A DNA stretch of 64,000 bases from Desulfovibrio intestinalis (GCF_014202345.1 NZ_JACHGO010000004.1:1-64000), one strand, 5' to 3'; shown: positions 45,996-55,940, counted from the first letter of the stretch. Made by a program: numbers and translations. The notes: generated by a model from the letters alone, not told the origin.

Positions 45996-47338
45996 GCTTC
46001 CTCTTTTTCCGTGAACACCTGATCCAAATGGGATGATTGCCCTTGCTGCAGCCTGGCAGCCCGGGCGCATTGGTCTACATACAGATCATAAACCGCCGCG
46101 ATGTTTCGTGCGGGGTCAAAAAGCTTTTCAACGTGGGCGCGTCCCGCTTCGGCCATTTTCAGGGCTGCGTCACGGTCAGACACCATACGGCGCACGGCGT
46201 CTGCCAGAGCGCGCGGATCACGCTGCGGCACAAGCAGTCCGGTTTCACCGTCAATAACCACTTCGGCTATGCCGCACACATCGGTGGCAATGACTGGCAT
46301 CCGGTGCGAAAGCGCTTCCATAATCACGTTGGGGATGCCATCCCGGTCGCCGTTGGTGTGCACCACGCTGGGCATGATGAGCATGTCGTGGTCCAGCATG
46401 AAACCGCATATCCTGTCGTGAGGGATAAACCCGGGCATATCGACAACCTGTGTAAGCCCCAGGTCGTCCCGCATTTTGACGAGTTTGTGATGCCAGCTGC
46501 CGTCGCCCACCAGTGTCAGGGTTACAGGCACGTTTTCACGCCGCAGCCGCGCCATTGCCGTAAGCAGTTCGGGAAAGCCCTTGGTACGCGCAAAGCGTCC
46601 CACCGCAAGCAGCCTGTAAGGAGCCTGCATGGGCATGGCGCACTGGCCGTGCGGGCGGAAGGTAAGGCTATTATAGATGGCGTGTACTTTGTCCGTGGCG
46701 TCAGGAGGGCAGAACTTGCAGAGCCACTGCACATTGGTGCGGTTGTTGGTGCGGACGAAAAGCGCATCACGCGACTTTTCGCGCAACAGGCCGTCTTCAG
46801 GATAAATATCTCCGGCACGGCCAGTGAAGGCAAAGGGAATGCCCGTCATGCGCGAGGCTACCCAGGCTGCCGTTGCCGGACCATTGGCCCAACCAGCATG
46901 GATAAGCTGCACTCCATCCAGCCGGCACTGCTCGGCCAGCAGAAAGCCCGCTAAAAAGCACCAGGTATTTTCAGCAATGGCTTCAATATTGCGCATGCGG
47001 CGAAAAAGCCCTTCACGCATGAGCCGCCACACAGCCTGCGGCTTTTGCCACAAGGCACGCCCGAAGGCAGCCAGAATGCGGCCGACGGCCTTGATGCCCA
47101 TGCGGCGAACAGGGCCGTCAAAGGCGTGCATTTCTTCGCTGCACCCTTTGAGATTTTCGCCATACATGCTGTACGCGTACACAGGCAGACCGCGCTGTCT
47201 GAGTTGCACGACCTCTCGAAAAATAAATGTCTCAGAAGACAATGGAAACCAAAGAAGCACGTAGGCGATGACCGGCGGAACACTCTGCCGACCGTTTTCC
47301 TTTCCCGCTTCCGTGGCAGCGCCACTGGTTAAAGACAT
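45992..47338 (-). CDS. GT4-family glycosyltransferase, copy 2
   Basis: The 448-residue GT-B protein has AYVLLWFPLSSETFIFREVV near the N-terminus and the donor-site region RLLAVGRFARTKGFPELLTA, IMPSVVHTNGDRDGIPNVIMEALSHRMPVIATD. It is a paralogue of copy 1, sharing the unusual "LLW-P-(L/F)--FIFREV" start. It probably adds a second sugar to the same carrier. GGAG precedes the ATG. It lies 57 bp downstream of the alpha-oxoamine synthase gene and overlaps the deacetylase start by 4 bp. Confidence 0.88.
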   Translation of the reverse strand: MSLTSGAATEAGKENGRQSVPPVIAYVLLWFPLSSETFIFREVVQLRQRGLPVYAYSMYGENLKGCSEEMHAFDGPVRRMGIKAVGRILAAFGRALWQKPQAVWRLMREGLFRRMRNIEAIAENTWCFLAGFLLAEQCRLDGVQLIHAGWANGPATAAWVASRMTGIPFAFTGRAGDIYPEDGLLREKSRDALFVRTNNRTNVQWLCKFCPPDATDKVHAIYNSLTFRPHGQCAMPMQAPYRLLAVGRFARTKGFPELLTAMARLRRENVPVTLTLVGDGSWHHKLVKMRDDLGLTQVVDMPGFIPHDRICGFMLDHDMLIMPSVVHTNGDRDGIPNVIMEALSHRMPVIATDVCGIAEVVIDGETGLLVPQRDPRALADAVRRMVSDRDAALKMAEAGRAHVEKLFDPARNIAAVYDLYVDQCARAARLQQGQSSHLDQVFTEKEEA

Positions 47339-47395
47339 ATCGGTCTCCGCAGCAAACGAGAGCCGGGCCTTTTGGCCCGGCCCTCAATGCAGTTC

Positions 47396-48715
47396 TTATT
47401 CGCTCAGGTATTCTTCGGCGTGTTCGCTCTTGTATTTTTCCACAATGGCCTGCGCCTTGGGAATTTCTTCCTTCACGGCGTCCAGGGCCTTGCGGATGTG
47501 CTCTTCCGTATGGGCGGCAGAAAGGAAGAAACGCAGCCTGTCGGTGCCTTCTTTCACTGCCGGGAAGGTAATGGGCATAACATAGATGCCACGCTTGAAG
47601 AGCGCGTTGGACAAGAAGCCCGCAACCATAGGATCGCCCACCATAACAGGCACGATGGCGTAGCCCTGGGCCGCGCCAGTGTCCAGGCCGATGCTGGCGG
47701 CGTAATCCACAAAGAACCGGGAAATGCCCTGCAGCTTATGCACTCGTTCCGGTTCGCGCAGCATAATGTCCAGCGCCTTGTGGCAGGCCACGGCGATCAC
47801 AGGGGGCATCCCCACACTGAAAACAAAACCCGGCGAACCGTACTTCAGAAATTCCACCAGCTCGTGCTTGCCAGCGATAAAACCGCCGCAACCGCACATG
47901 GACTTGGAGAGCGTGCTCATCCACATGTCCACTTCATTGGCGTCAATGCCGAAATATTCGTGCGCGCCACGCCCGGTCTTGCCAAGCACGCCCAGCGAGT
48001 GGGCTTCGTCAACCAGCAGCATGCAGTCGTACTGCTTTTTCAGCTGGATGATGCGGGGCAGATCAGGGATGTTGCCGTCCATGCTGAACAGGCCTTCAGT
48101 AACAATAATGGCCCGCTTGTGCTCGGCGCGCTTGGCCTTGAGCATTTCCTCAAGGGCATCGCAGTCGTTATGATTGTACGAGTAGCGCGCGGCGTGCGAC
48201 AGGCGTGCGCCCTGCACAAGGGAGTTATGGGCAAGGCCGTCATGAAAGATGGCGTCGCGGTGGCCAAGCAGAAAGCCCAGGGTGGACACGTTGGTGGCGT
48301 GCCCGCTCACATAGACAATACAATCTTCCACGCCATAAAGGTCGGCAAAAGCACGCTCAAGCTCACGGTGCGGCGGGCGCTCGCCGCCCACAAGGCGGCT
48401 GGCTCCGGCGGACGTGCCGTAAACGGTGGCGGCGCTGGTGACGGCCTCGGTTATTTCCGGATGGGCGTTAATGTCCAGATAGTCGTAGGTGGAAAAGTTC
48501 AGATATTCCTTGCCGTCAATGAGAGTGGTAGCCTTGGCCGCACGCTCGTGGCAAAGAAAAAGAGGATTTTCCATCCCCATCTTGGCTCCCATCTCCACAA
48601 GCCGGTCAAAGGCGAGCTTGGAACGCATGCGGCTAAAACCGCCTGCGGAGCTTTCTGTGGCGGCAGGTGTTGATGCCGCCTCTTGTCCAGCCTGACAGGA
48701 ATGGTCGTTCTTCAT
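47396..48715 (-). CDS. Alpha-oxoamine synthase
   Basis: The 439-residue PLP enzyme belongs to the group that condenses an amino acid with an acyl thioester and releases CO2 (BioF, KBL, serine palmitoyltransferase and PKS-attached relatives). DEAHSLG is at residues 236-242 and the PLP lysine is Lys271 (STLSKSMCG). The NFSTYDYLDINAHPEITEA and YGTSAGASRLVGGERPPHRELE blocks resemble domains found at the end of polyketide synthases more than BioF. The partner gene across the divergent promoter encodes such a synthase fragment, so it likely offloads an ACP-bound chain as an amino ketone. AGAGGATAAGG precedes the ATG. Confidence 0.82.
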   Translation of the reverse strand: MKNDHSCQAGQEAASTPAATESSAGGFSRMRSKLAFDRLVEMGAKMGMENPLFLCHERAAKATTLIDGKEYLNFSTYDYLDINAHPEITEAVTSAATVYGTSAGASRLVGGERPPHRELERAFADLYGVEDCIVYVSGHATNVSTLGFLLGHRDAIFHDGLAHNSLVQGARLSHAARYSYNHNDCDALEEMLKAKRAEHKRAIIVTEGLFSMDGNIPDLPRIIQLKKQYDCMLLVDEAHSLGVLGKTGRGAHEYFGIDANEVDMWMSTLSKSMCGCGGFIAGKHELVEFLKYGSPGFVFSVGMPPVIAVACHKALDIMLREPERVHKLQGISRFFVDYAASIGLDTGAAQGYAIVPVMVGDPMVAGFLSNALFKRGIYVMPITFPAVKEGTDRLRFFLSAAHTEEHIRKALDAVKEEIPKAQAIVEKYKSEHAEEYLSE

Positions 48716-49063
48716 GCCTTATCCTCTTAAATTTGTCCAAAAAATGCACCGGCCCGCAGCCCTGCAACAAGCAGCCGGACAGAGGGCGCAACTTTGTAAG
48801 GATTCAGTATAGCCAAACCATCGAGCTATGGCAAGTGCGTAATATCAAATACTCACCAGCCCGCCATAGCGACAGCCACTGGGCATTTAAGGCCTTTTGG
48901 GGCCACCTTTCTATATAAATCCGCACGGCAGCATTCCGCTGCCGTGGCCTATTTTTCGCCCGGCTTCTGGACAAGAGAATCGATATACCTTAGAATACCG
49001 CCCTTAGCCGATATATGCCGCTTCGGCCCAATCGATCAACCGCGCGCCACAGGCCCGAGTTTT
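48716..49063. other. Divergent promoter region
   Basis: This gap separates the two arms of the polyketide/glycosylation cluster and must hold both promoters. I see no strong sigma-70 pair. A short palindrome AAGGCCTTTTGGGGCC lies at about 48889. A possible GTG start at 48944 would extend the plus-strand gene by 40 residues, but this segment uses rare codons (AGA, ATA, TTA) unlike the gene. Confidence 0.5.
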
Positions 49064-52000
49064 ATGCAGCAAGACCCTGCCCCAGCATACGGCACTTCGC
49101 ACGGCAAGCCCCGCGCAACGGACAACGCCTTCCTTCAGGACGGACTGCTTGTTCTGTCGCCTCCGCGCGCCACCCTTTCCTGCCCTGCTCCTGAAAATCC
49201 GGCCTCTGCCGAATCCCGCGCCTCTTCAGGCGAAATTTGCGCCCAGTCTCTGGTTCGGCAGTGCCTTGACTGGCTCAAGTTTGCAGAAAATGCTGGTCCC
49301 GTCATGCTCTGGCTCTGCTGGAACGAGTCCAGCACTCCGGCTCATCAGGCCCAATCCCTGAGCCTTGCCGCAGAAGGTTTGCAAAACCTCTGGCGCCTCG
49401 GCCCGGTACGTCTGCAATTTGAATCCTTCCGCCCCAGCCAGCTTCATGAGGGCGAAAAGGTTCTGCGCGCGGCTCTTGGGCAAAGCGCGGATGCGACAAA
49501 AAATATTTACCCCTGCATGACCAGCGAGGCGGCCCGTCCCGACACTATGGGCGTGAGCATGCCGCAGTTCCCCAACTATTATAATTCCGACGTGAATAGA
49601 GCGCTGGGCGACGAAGAACCCATGCGCCCGCAGGCCGGACGCGTGCCCACCATTCTTTTGCTGGATTTTTTGGCGGATAAGACTCCGAATCTGCAGTGCC
49701 AGCCTCTTTTGCTGCGCCTGCCTGCTCCTACGCCTCCGTGCTGCGATATGCTCAAATGCCGCAAGAATCCGCAGCAGGCGGCAGGGGAGCCCCGGCCCGA
49801 AACCGCGCCAGCCCTCTGGCAGCCCTGCAGCCTTGCAGCCGAAGCAAATCATATACAAGCCACTGCTACAGACACCACAAAAATGCCCGACTATCAAAAT
49901 ATGCCCGAAGAGCTTATTCTGGATGGCGTACGCTACGCAGACCTGCCCCAGGACGGCATTATGTGGCGTATGGGAACCACCAATCCCCTGTGGCGGCAAG
50001 ACCTGCTCTCGCTGCCGCACAATCCCGACGCAGCAGCCCTGGCAACCCTTGAAGGGCGTGGCATCTGGCTGGCCCCCAAGAGTGACGCGCCGCCCCTGGC
50101 AGTCATGTGTTGCGGTATGGGCTCGGTCTGGCCGGGCATGGGCCGCGAACTCTACGATAATTTCCCTGTGGCGCGCGCCGCTATGGACCGCATCGCCGCT
50201 GTTGCCGATTGGGATGTGCTCGGCCTTATGGACGAAAAGGACGTGGAAAAGGTCAGCCCCACACGCTGGCAATCTCCTTACACTTTTATGCTTGAGTTCG
50301 CGCAGTGGAGCGTACTTTCCTCGCTGGGTCTACAGCCCTCGCTCTTCTGCGGGCACAGCCTGGGCGAGCTGATAGCCCTGTGTTTCAGTGGCATTTATAC
50401 GCCAGAAGTAGCTTGGCATATTCTTGATACCCGCGCCATTCACATGGCCGAACTTGAAGCTGCCGCCACCCGCGAAATGGGCATGATGGCCGTACACGCC
50501 AACGCTGAAATCATTGATGAAGCGTGCGCGACGTGGCCCACCCTCTACGTTTCCAACTACAATACGCCGCAACAATTTATTCTGAGCGGGCCACGCGAAG
50601 TTTTGATGGAAGCCCGCAAAAGCCTGCGCAAGCGGCGTATACCTGCCATTGTCCTCAACCTGAATCTGGCCTTCCATCATCCAAGCATGCGTGTGTTGCG
50701 CGATCTTTCGCTGCGCCGCCTCAATGCGCTTGAGATGCACGCCCCCCGCCAGCCCATGCTGAGCGGCACCACCACGGGCTTTTATCCTGACGACCAGCCC
50801 TCCATCTGCCAGCAAATCACCGACCTGGATGAAAATTCCGTACGCTGGACAGAGTGCGTGCACACGGCATGGAACAGAGACGGCATACGTCACTTTCTGG
50901 AACTGGGACCACAAGATACGCTGTGCAGTCTTGTCAGCGACACTGAATCCCGGGCCCTTTGCCTGCCTGCCGGGCGCAAGGGCAAGGAAGTGGAGGCCAT
51001 GCGCCAGACATGCGCCCGCCTCTACGCTTTGGGGCACTTGCGCAAAAGTTCCATCCGAACACGCATCGCAGATGTACGCGATGGCAAAGATGCTGCCGAG
51101 GCCGCGCGCACGCCGCTTCCGCATTGTGGGCTTGTGCCTGTGGATTCCCCCGACTGCGGCCCAGGCTGCGGGACGGGTTCCACTTCTTCTTGCGGCATCC
51201 CCGCGCCAGAAGTCTCGCCCATAAAAACAGACGCGGCGGTTTCCGCCCCTGTTTCCGGCGAGACCGCTGCGCCCGCCCCGGTAAAAACCGCGCCTTCCGT
51301 ATCATCCGCAGCCGCCTTTCGTGTGGTGCTGGATGTGCTGGCCCGCGCCTGCGGCCGCCCAGTGGAAGATCTGCGGCCAGATATGGACCTGCGCTACGAC
51401 CTTGCCCTGCGCTCCAGCCGTTTTCCCCTTATTATTCAGGAAGTGGAAAAAGCGCTGGACATCACTGTCAATTTTGAAGATCTGCTGCAGGTTTCCACTG
51501 TGGGCGACCTTGCCCGCGTTCTGGGCGCAGCCAATCTTGACGAAACGGCCGATTCCGACAAATCCGAAGCTGCAAGTCAGGTGGCGGTCCGCCAGACGGC
51601 TCTGGTTCATGCCTGCGCGCCGCTGTGCCGCTTCAGCCCCATGCGGATGAATACGCAAAGCGACCCCACGGAAACGGCCAGCAGTGCGGAACAGACGCAT
51701 GCCCTGCTGCCGCTGCCTCTGGATCCCTGCGGTCAGGGCTTGCCCATCCGCCGGGGAGATACTCTGGCCCTTCTGTTTTTCGAGCCGGACCTGCTGCCCG
51801 CTCTCATGAGCGGTCTGGCGCCGCTTGGCTGCGTGCTGGCCGTGCCTCGCGCCCAGGTTGAAGCATGCGCCTCTCTGGCCAAGGCGGGCAGCCGTATTGT
51901 ACCCCTGGATATTGACCTGCGCGTTCCCCATAATACCGCAGAGGCACGCTCACTGGCTGAAGATACCAGCGCTGCCCTGAGCGATCTTGCAAAAAAAGAA

Positions 52001-53449
52001 GGCAAGGTTGACGGCCTGCTTTTTGTGCCTGCCGCACGGTCCGAAAGCGGAGAAAAGGGAACTGGCCCGACGCTTTCAGCCAACGCCTTTGCCGCCGCAG
52101 ACATGCCCGACTTGCTGAGCGCGGCCATGCGCGTCACCGTGCCACACGGGCTGCGCTATGCCTGCCTGTGCAGCTTGCTGCAGCCCACAGATGAAAATCT
52201 GCGCGGCGACGGCCCGCTGGAAAAGCGCCTTGAAGAACTGGGGCAGGAAGCTGGCGTCGCCACACGTGCCATCCGTCTTCTGGAAAAAACTCTTCGCGCC
52301 GGACTTAACGATTGGGGCGACATGCTGGCCCGCGAACTTTTGCGCGGCACTGCCCGCCAGGTGCTTTGGGTTCGGCCCACGGCCCTGCCCGTTTTTGCCG
52401 CGTCCGCCGGTCAGGCAAGCCGCGACTCCCATGCGCCCGCTGCGCAGGAAAAGAAGGGGCAAGGGCTCATCATTACGGAAAAACCATGCTGCTATCCCCT
52501 GGTTTTTCCCGATCCGCATCCGCCTTACCGGGCCACTTCCACACTTTTTCAGGGTTGCTGCCATTACTCGCGCTTTGCCGATACCGACCTGGCTCTTCAC
52601 GGCGGCCAACCAGGCAATGCCCTTGACGGCACGCCCTGGCTGCCGCCAAGCCGTGCCCTGGCGGCCTTGCTTGAAGCCTCAAGCCTGTGGCTTCCCTGGC
52701 TGACAGCCACTGGTTTTTCGGACCTCCGGTTTTATGATCTTCCCCAGCTGCCGCCCGGCATCACTCGCGAATGCAGGGCCGCTGTTGAAGCAGAGCCCTG
52801 GCTCATGCAGGACGGAGTCATGACGCGCCTGTGCCGCGGCACCCTGGACGTGCGCGGACTTTCAGCCAATGGCAGACATCTTGACCGCTATGCGCCCGTA
52901 GCCGAGGGCATGACCATTCTGGCCGCTGCCAACGGACTGGTGCCGCCATTGTGGCCTGATGAAAATGAGCCCCCACGCGCGGAGCAAATTCAACAGGCTC
53001 TGGATACTGATCTTTTTTATAATTCTGTTGGTTTTGGCGCGCCCTGGCGCATGCTGCGCGAGTTCAGCATTCTGCCTAATCACAGATATGCCGCACTGTT
53101 GGACCATTCGTATACAAGCATTGCCCCCGAGGGTAATAAAGGCTATACGGATGTACTGCATGTGGTGGAGGGAATGGTGCAGGCCGCGTGGATGGCAATA
53201 GCCCAAGATGCCGGAGAGGCAGAGGCGATTGCCGCTGTCATACGAAACTGGCATCTGCAGGCTGCGGGATTCATACGTTTTGGGGGCGAAAGAGGCAAAG
53301 GACCGTGGCTCATAAGGATGCGGCGTTCCTGGTCTGCCCCAAATCTGTTGCGTTTTGACGGCCAGGCCGTTGACGAACGCGGACGCGTCTTTCTGACTCT
53401 TCACCATCTTGAGTTTAATCGGCGGGACACCGGAGCCGCTGCGCTTTAG
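49064..53449 (+). CDS. AT-ACP-dehydratase polyketide synthase-like protein lacking KS
   Basis: The ~1461-residue protein has, in order: an unrecognised N-terminus (about 1-340); an acyltransferase domain (MCCGMGSVWPGMGREL, then GHSLGE with Ser432, and a FHHPSM motif with the histidine) to about 650; a linker; an acyl-carrier domain (about 745-825) whose modified serine is probably Ser784 in LALRSSRF; a poorly conserved region (about 850-1110) that may be a broken ketoreductase; and a dehydratase-like hot-dog C-terminus (from about 1150). No ketosynthase motif is visible. The start at 49064 is chosen on codon use; no clear ribosome-binding site is seen. It overlaps or directly precedes the export genes. 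Confidence 0.75.
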   Translation: MQQDPAPAYGTSHGKPRATDNAFLQDGLLVLSPPRATLSCPAPENPASAESRASSGEICAQSLVRQCLDWLKFAENAGPVMLWLCWNESSTPAHQAQSLSLAAEGLQNLWRLGPVRLQFESFRPSQLHEGEKVLRAALGQSADATKNIYPCMTSEAARPDTMGVSMPQFPNYYNSDVNRALGDEEPMRPQAGRVPTILLLDFLADKTPNLQCQPLLLRLPAPTPPCCDMLKCRKNPQQAAGEPRPETAPALWQPCSLAAEANHIQATATDTTKMPDYQNMPEELILDGVRYADLPQDGIMWRMGTTNPLWRQDLLSLPHNPDAAALATLEGRGIWLAPKSDAPPLAVMCCGMGSVWPGMGRELYDNFPVARAAMDRIAAVADWDVLGLMDEKDVEKVSPTRWQSPYTFMLEFAQWSVLSSLGLQPSLFCGHSLGELIALCFSGIYTPEVAWHILDTRAIHMAELEAAATREMGMMAVHANAEIIDEACATWPTLYVSNYNTPQQFILSGPREVLMEARKSLRKRRIPAIVLNLNLAFHHPSMRVLRDLSLRRLNALEMHAPRQPMLSGTTTGFYPDDQPSICQQITDLDENSVRWTECVHTAWNRDGIRHFLELGPQDTLCSLVSDTESRALCLPAGRKGKEVEAMRQTCARLYALGHLRKSSIRTRIADVRDGKDAAEAARTPLPHCGLVPVDSPDCGPGCGTGSTSSCGIPAPEVSPIKTDAAVSAPVSGETAAPAPVKTAPSVSSAAAFRVVLDVLARACGRPVEDLRPDMDLRYDLALRSSRFPLIIQEVEKALDITVNFEDLLQVSTVGDLARVLGAANLDETADSDKSEAASQVAVRQTALVHACAPLCRFSPMRMNTQSDPTETASSAEQTHALLPLPLDPCGQGLPIRRGDTLALLFFEPDLLPALMSGLAPLGCVLAVPRAQVEACASLAKAGSRIVPLDIDLRVPHNTAEARSLAEDTSAALSDLAKKEGKVDGLLFVPAARSESGEKGTGPTLSANAFAAADMPDLLSAAMRVTVPHGLRYACLCSLLQPTDENLRGDGPLEKRLEELGQEAGVATRAIRLLEKTLRAGLNDWGDMLARELLRGTARQVLWVRPTALPVFAASAGQASRDSHAPAAQEKKGQGLIITEKPCCYPLVFPDPHPPYRATSTLFQGCCHYSRFADTDLALHGGQPGNALDGTPWLPPSRALAALLEASSLWLPWLTATGFSDLRFYDLPQLPPGITRECRAAVEAEPWLMQDGVMTRLCRGTLDVRGLSANGRHLDRYAPVAEGMTILAAANGLVPPLWPDENEPPRAEQIQQALDTDLFYNSVGFGAPWRMLREFSILPNHRYAALLDHSYTSIAPEGNKGYTDVLHVVEGMVQAAWMAIAQDAGEAEAIAAVIRNWHLQAAGFIRFGGERGKGPWLIRMRRSWSAPNLLRFDGQAVDERGRVFLTLHHLEFNRRDTGAAAL

Positions 53450-53517
53450 TGCGTCTCCGCCGCAGTGACAGTGACTATACCAACGCGCAAAGTGCGCGAC
53501 ATTGTAAAGGGTGCCTG

Positions 53518-54984
53518 ATGCCGCATAACACACGTCCTCTCTTTTCAGCGCGGTCTTATCTGCCGTTGCTGCTCGTTATGACCCTGTTTTTCTCCGCATG
53601 CGCCTCAAACAAGGCGGGGCTGAAATCTCCGGAGCTTCCGGCCAAACACTGGCTGGAAGAGGCTCCCGGCGTACCGGTAGAAAACAAGGCCAAACTTGAG
53701 GCGGCAGTGCCCAACCTGTATGATCCCAGCAAGGTTTTCACCTACGAGGACTGCGTCTTTCTGACCATCCAGCAGTCGCCCCTTCTGGTCAACAGCGCGG
53801 TGGATCTGGAAATCAAGCGCGTAGCCCTTACCGACGCCGTGTGGAAATACCTGCCCGAGCCACGCATGACCATGCAGGTTACCAACAACCTCACGCGTAA
53901 CAACATGGACCACAAGGACACCCCTGGCGACTACGGGCGTGCCAAGTTCACCGTGGGTTTCTATGCGGCCTTCCCCAATCCTGTGGCTACCTATTTTGAA
54001 CATCAGGTGCAAAAGGCAATGGTCAATCTGGCCATCTCCACGCACCGCAAGGCCGTGGGCGAAGCCATCTACAAGATCGCCCAAGCCTATTTGCAACTGC
54101 AAGCGCAGAAGAAAATCGTCAAGGTTCAAAAAGAGCTGCTGCCCATCGGCAAGGAGCTTATATCCTACTGGCAGCAAGTGGAATCTGTGGACGGCCGCCA
54201 GGGGGTTTCCCTCAACTTGGCCATGCAGCACCAGCGCGAGCTTGAGCTGATGGTGGAACAAACCAAGATGAAGGAAGTCATGCAGCTCACCCAGCTGAAA
54301 ATACTCGCTGGTGTGGACCCGCAGCACAAGCTGGACGTGGACACGTCAAGCGCTGACGAAATTCTGAAAGGCTTCAACGGCCGCAGTCTCAAGTGGGACG
54401 ACCGTTGGAATACCACTGAAGACGACCTGCTTTTGCGCGGCCAGATCAAACTGGGCGATTACAATATCATGGTCGCCTGGGCTCAGTATCTTCCCAACAT
54501 GAGCATCTCCGTCAACAACAGCCCGCCAGCGGGCCAGTATCAGCCTGCCAGCGGCAGTGAAGACACCTTCCTGCACCTGAACTTCGACTTTCCCCTGCTG
54601 GACTGGGGCCGCCGCTACCGTGGCGTGCAGACTGCCCGCATGATGAAGGCACAGGCCTTCCACGAAATGGCCCGCAAGCGCACAGATTATTCCAACAAGT
54701 GGCTGCAGGCGGAACAGAACGTGGCCCTGGCCGAAACCGAGCTCAAGATCGCGAAAACCCGTTTTGACACCGCGGCCATGCAGTACAAGGAAGCTCATAT
54801 TTCCTTCAACGAAGGCATTGCGGATCTGCCCAATGTGGCCGACAGGCAAGAAGCCATGGTACAGGCCCAGATCGCGCTTATTCGTGCAGAACTGACCTGT
54901 GAGCTGGCCCAACTTGAATGGATGTATATTTCCACCTCGCTTCAAGAACGTTTCCTCGGCATGCCTGCCAAGGAGGTGCTGTAA
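53518..54984 (+). CDS. TolC-like outer membrane efflux lipoprotein
   Basis: The 488-residue protein begins with a lipoprotein signal (hydrophobic LPLLLVMTLFF, then SAC, lipid on the cysteine near residue 28). Two similar halves follow with long helices (about 140-250 and 360-470) and the strand segments typical of outer membrane efflux proteins (FTVGFYAAFPNP and FLHLNFDFPLLDWGRRYRGV). It should trimerise as a channel across the outer membrane. It starts 68 bp after the polyketide synthase stop, and its stop overlaps the start of the HlyD gene (TAATG), so they are coupled. Confidence 0.85.
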   Translation: MPHNTRPLFSARSYLPLLLVMTLFFSACASNKAGLKSPELPAKHWLEEAPGVPVENKAKLEAAVPNLYDPSKVFTYEDCVFLTIQQSPLLVNSAVDLEIKRVALTDAVWKYLPEPRMTMQVTNNLTRNNMDHKDTPGDYGRAKFTVGFYAAFPNPVATYFEHQVQKAMVNLAISTHRKAVGEAIYKIAQAYLQLQAQKKIVKVQKELLPIGKELISYWQQVESVDGRQGVSLNLAMQHQRELELMVEQTKMKEVMQLTQLKILAGVDPQHKLDVDTSSADEILKGFNGRSLKWDDRWNTTEDDLLLRGQIKLGDYNIMVAWAQYLPNMSISVNNSPPAGQYQPASGSEDTFLHLNFDFPLLDWGRRYRGVQTARMMKAQAFHEMARKRTDYSNKWLQAEQNVALAETELKIAKTRFDTAAMQYKEAHISFNEGIADLPNVADRQEAMVQAQIALIRAELTCELAQLEWMYISTSLQERFLGMPAKEVL

Positions 54985-55931
54985 TGGCGCGCTATACACG
55001 CATGGCCTCTTCGGCCCGCAAGGGTGCGCTGGGCATTGCTCTGGCATTTTTGGCCAGCCTGATTCTCGCCACCGCAGCCTTTGCGGCTGACGGCGGAAAG
55101 ACTGGCGTGACCATTCTTACGGGCAAGGTCGTAACGACAGTCACGCGGGCCATCCCGATGCCCTTTAGCGGCGTGGTGGACTCCGTCTTGGTCAAGCCCG
55201 GCGAAGCTGTTGAAGAAGGCGCGCCTCTTATGCGCTACCACTTGTATGAAGATGCGGAACGCACCCTGCAACGCGAAGTCATGCAAGGCCCCAGCACGGA
55301 AAACCTCAAAGGACAGGTGCTGGACCTTGAGCGCAAGCTTGCTGAAACCATTGCCCAGCGCAACAAGGCACGCCAGCTTGCAGCTTCGGGCCTTGGTTCA
55401 CGCCAGGCTTCGGGGCGCCTTGAAGAGGATGTAAGCTCCCTGCAACGCCGCATCGAGCTCACCCGCACCACCATAAAAAAAGCTGAAAACAGCTTTGCCA
55501 TCCGCCTCAAGGAACTGAGCAGCTACTTTGGACAGGAAATCAAGGAAGGGGAAATTCTGCCAGAAACCCTGACCCTGACCTCGCCCCTCAAGGGCTATGT
55601 GCTGTCGCTGGATGCCACGCTCAACCCCGACACCCTGCTTCCGGCGGGCAGTGTTCCCATCAGGGTGGGTCAGCTTGACCCTGTGCTTATTCAGGTGCCC
55701 GTCTACGAAGCCGAAGTCAGCGGCATCAGCGAAGGCGACAAGGTTGCGGTGGAAATCCCCTCTCTCAACAACAAGGTCTTTACGGGCAAGGTCACAGAAA
55801 TATCTTGGGTTTCCAGTGATATGAGCGTGTCCAATCCTTCCTATTACACTGTGGAAATCACCGTGCCCAACCCGGATCTTGAGCTTAAGCCCGGCTTCAA
55901 GGCTGTTGTGCGTTTCGGGGGCGACAGGTAA
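54984..55931 (+). CDS. HlyD-like periplasmic adaptor protein
   Basis: The 315-residue protein has a signal anchor or signal peptide (GIALAFLASLILATAAFAA, about residues 15-33), a lipoyl-like half (PFSGVVDSVLVKPGEAVEEGAPL), a helical hairpin (about residues 95-185), the second lipoyl half (LTLTSPLKGYVLSLDATLNPDTLLPAGSVP) and a beta-barrel (VEIPSLNNKVFTGKVTEISWV). Such adaptors connect an inner membrane transporter to a TolC-like channel. AAGGAGG lies upstream. No ABC or RND partner is present nearby; the next gene encodes a flippase. Confidence 0.85.
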   Translation: MARYTRMASSARKGALGIALAFLASLILATAAFAADGGKTGVTILTGKVVTTVTRAIPMPFSGVVDSVLVKPGEAVEEGAPLMRYHLYEDAERTLQREVMQGPSTENLKGQVLDLERKLAETIAQRNKARQLAASGLGSRQASGRLEEDVSSLQRRIELTRTTIKKAENSFAIRLKELSSYFGQEIKEGEILPETLTLTSPLKGYVLSLDATLNPDTLLPAGSVPIRVGQLDPVLIQVPVYEAEVSGISEGDKVAVEIPSLNNKVFTGKVTEISWVSSDMSVSNPSYYTVEITVPNPDLELKPGFKAVVRFGGDR

Positions 55932-55940
55932 AGCCTCCGC

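Noticed and set aside
47396..48715. Annotation as BioF (biotin synthesis)
   Set aside because: No other biotin genes are nearby, and the sequence looks closer to polyketide-linked oxoamine synthases; the divergent gene is PKS-like.
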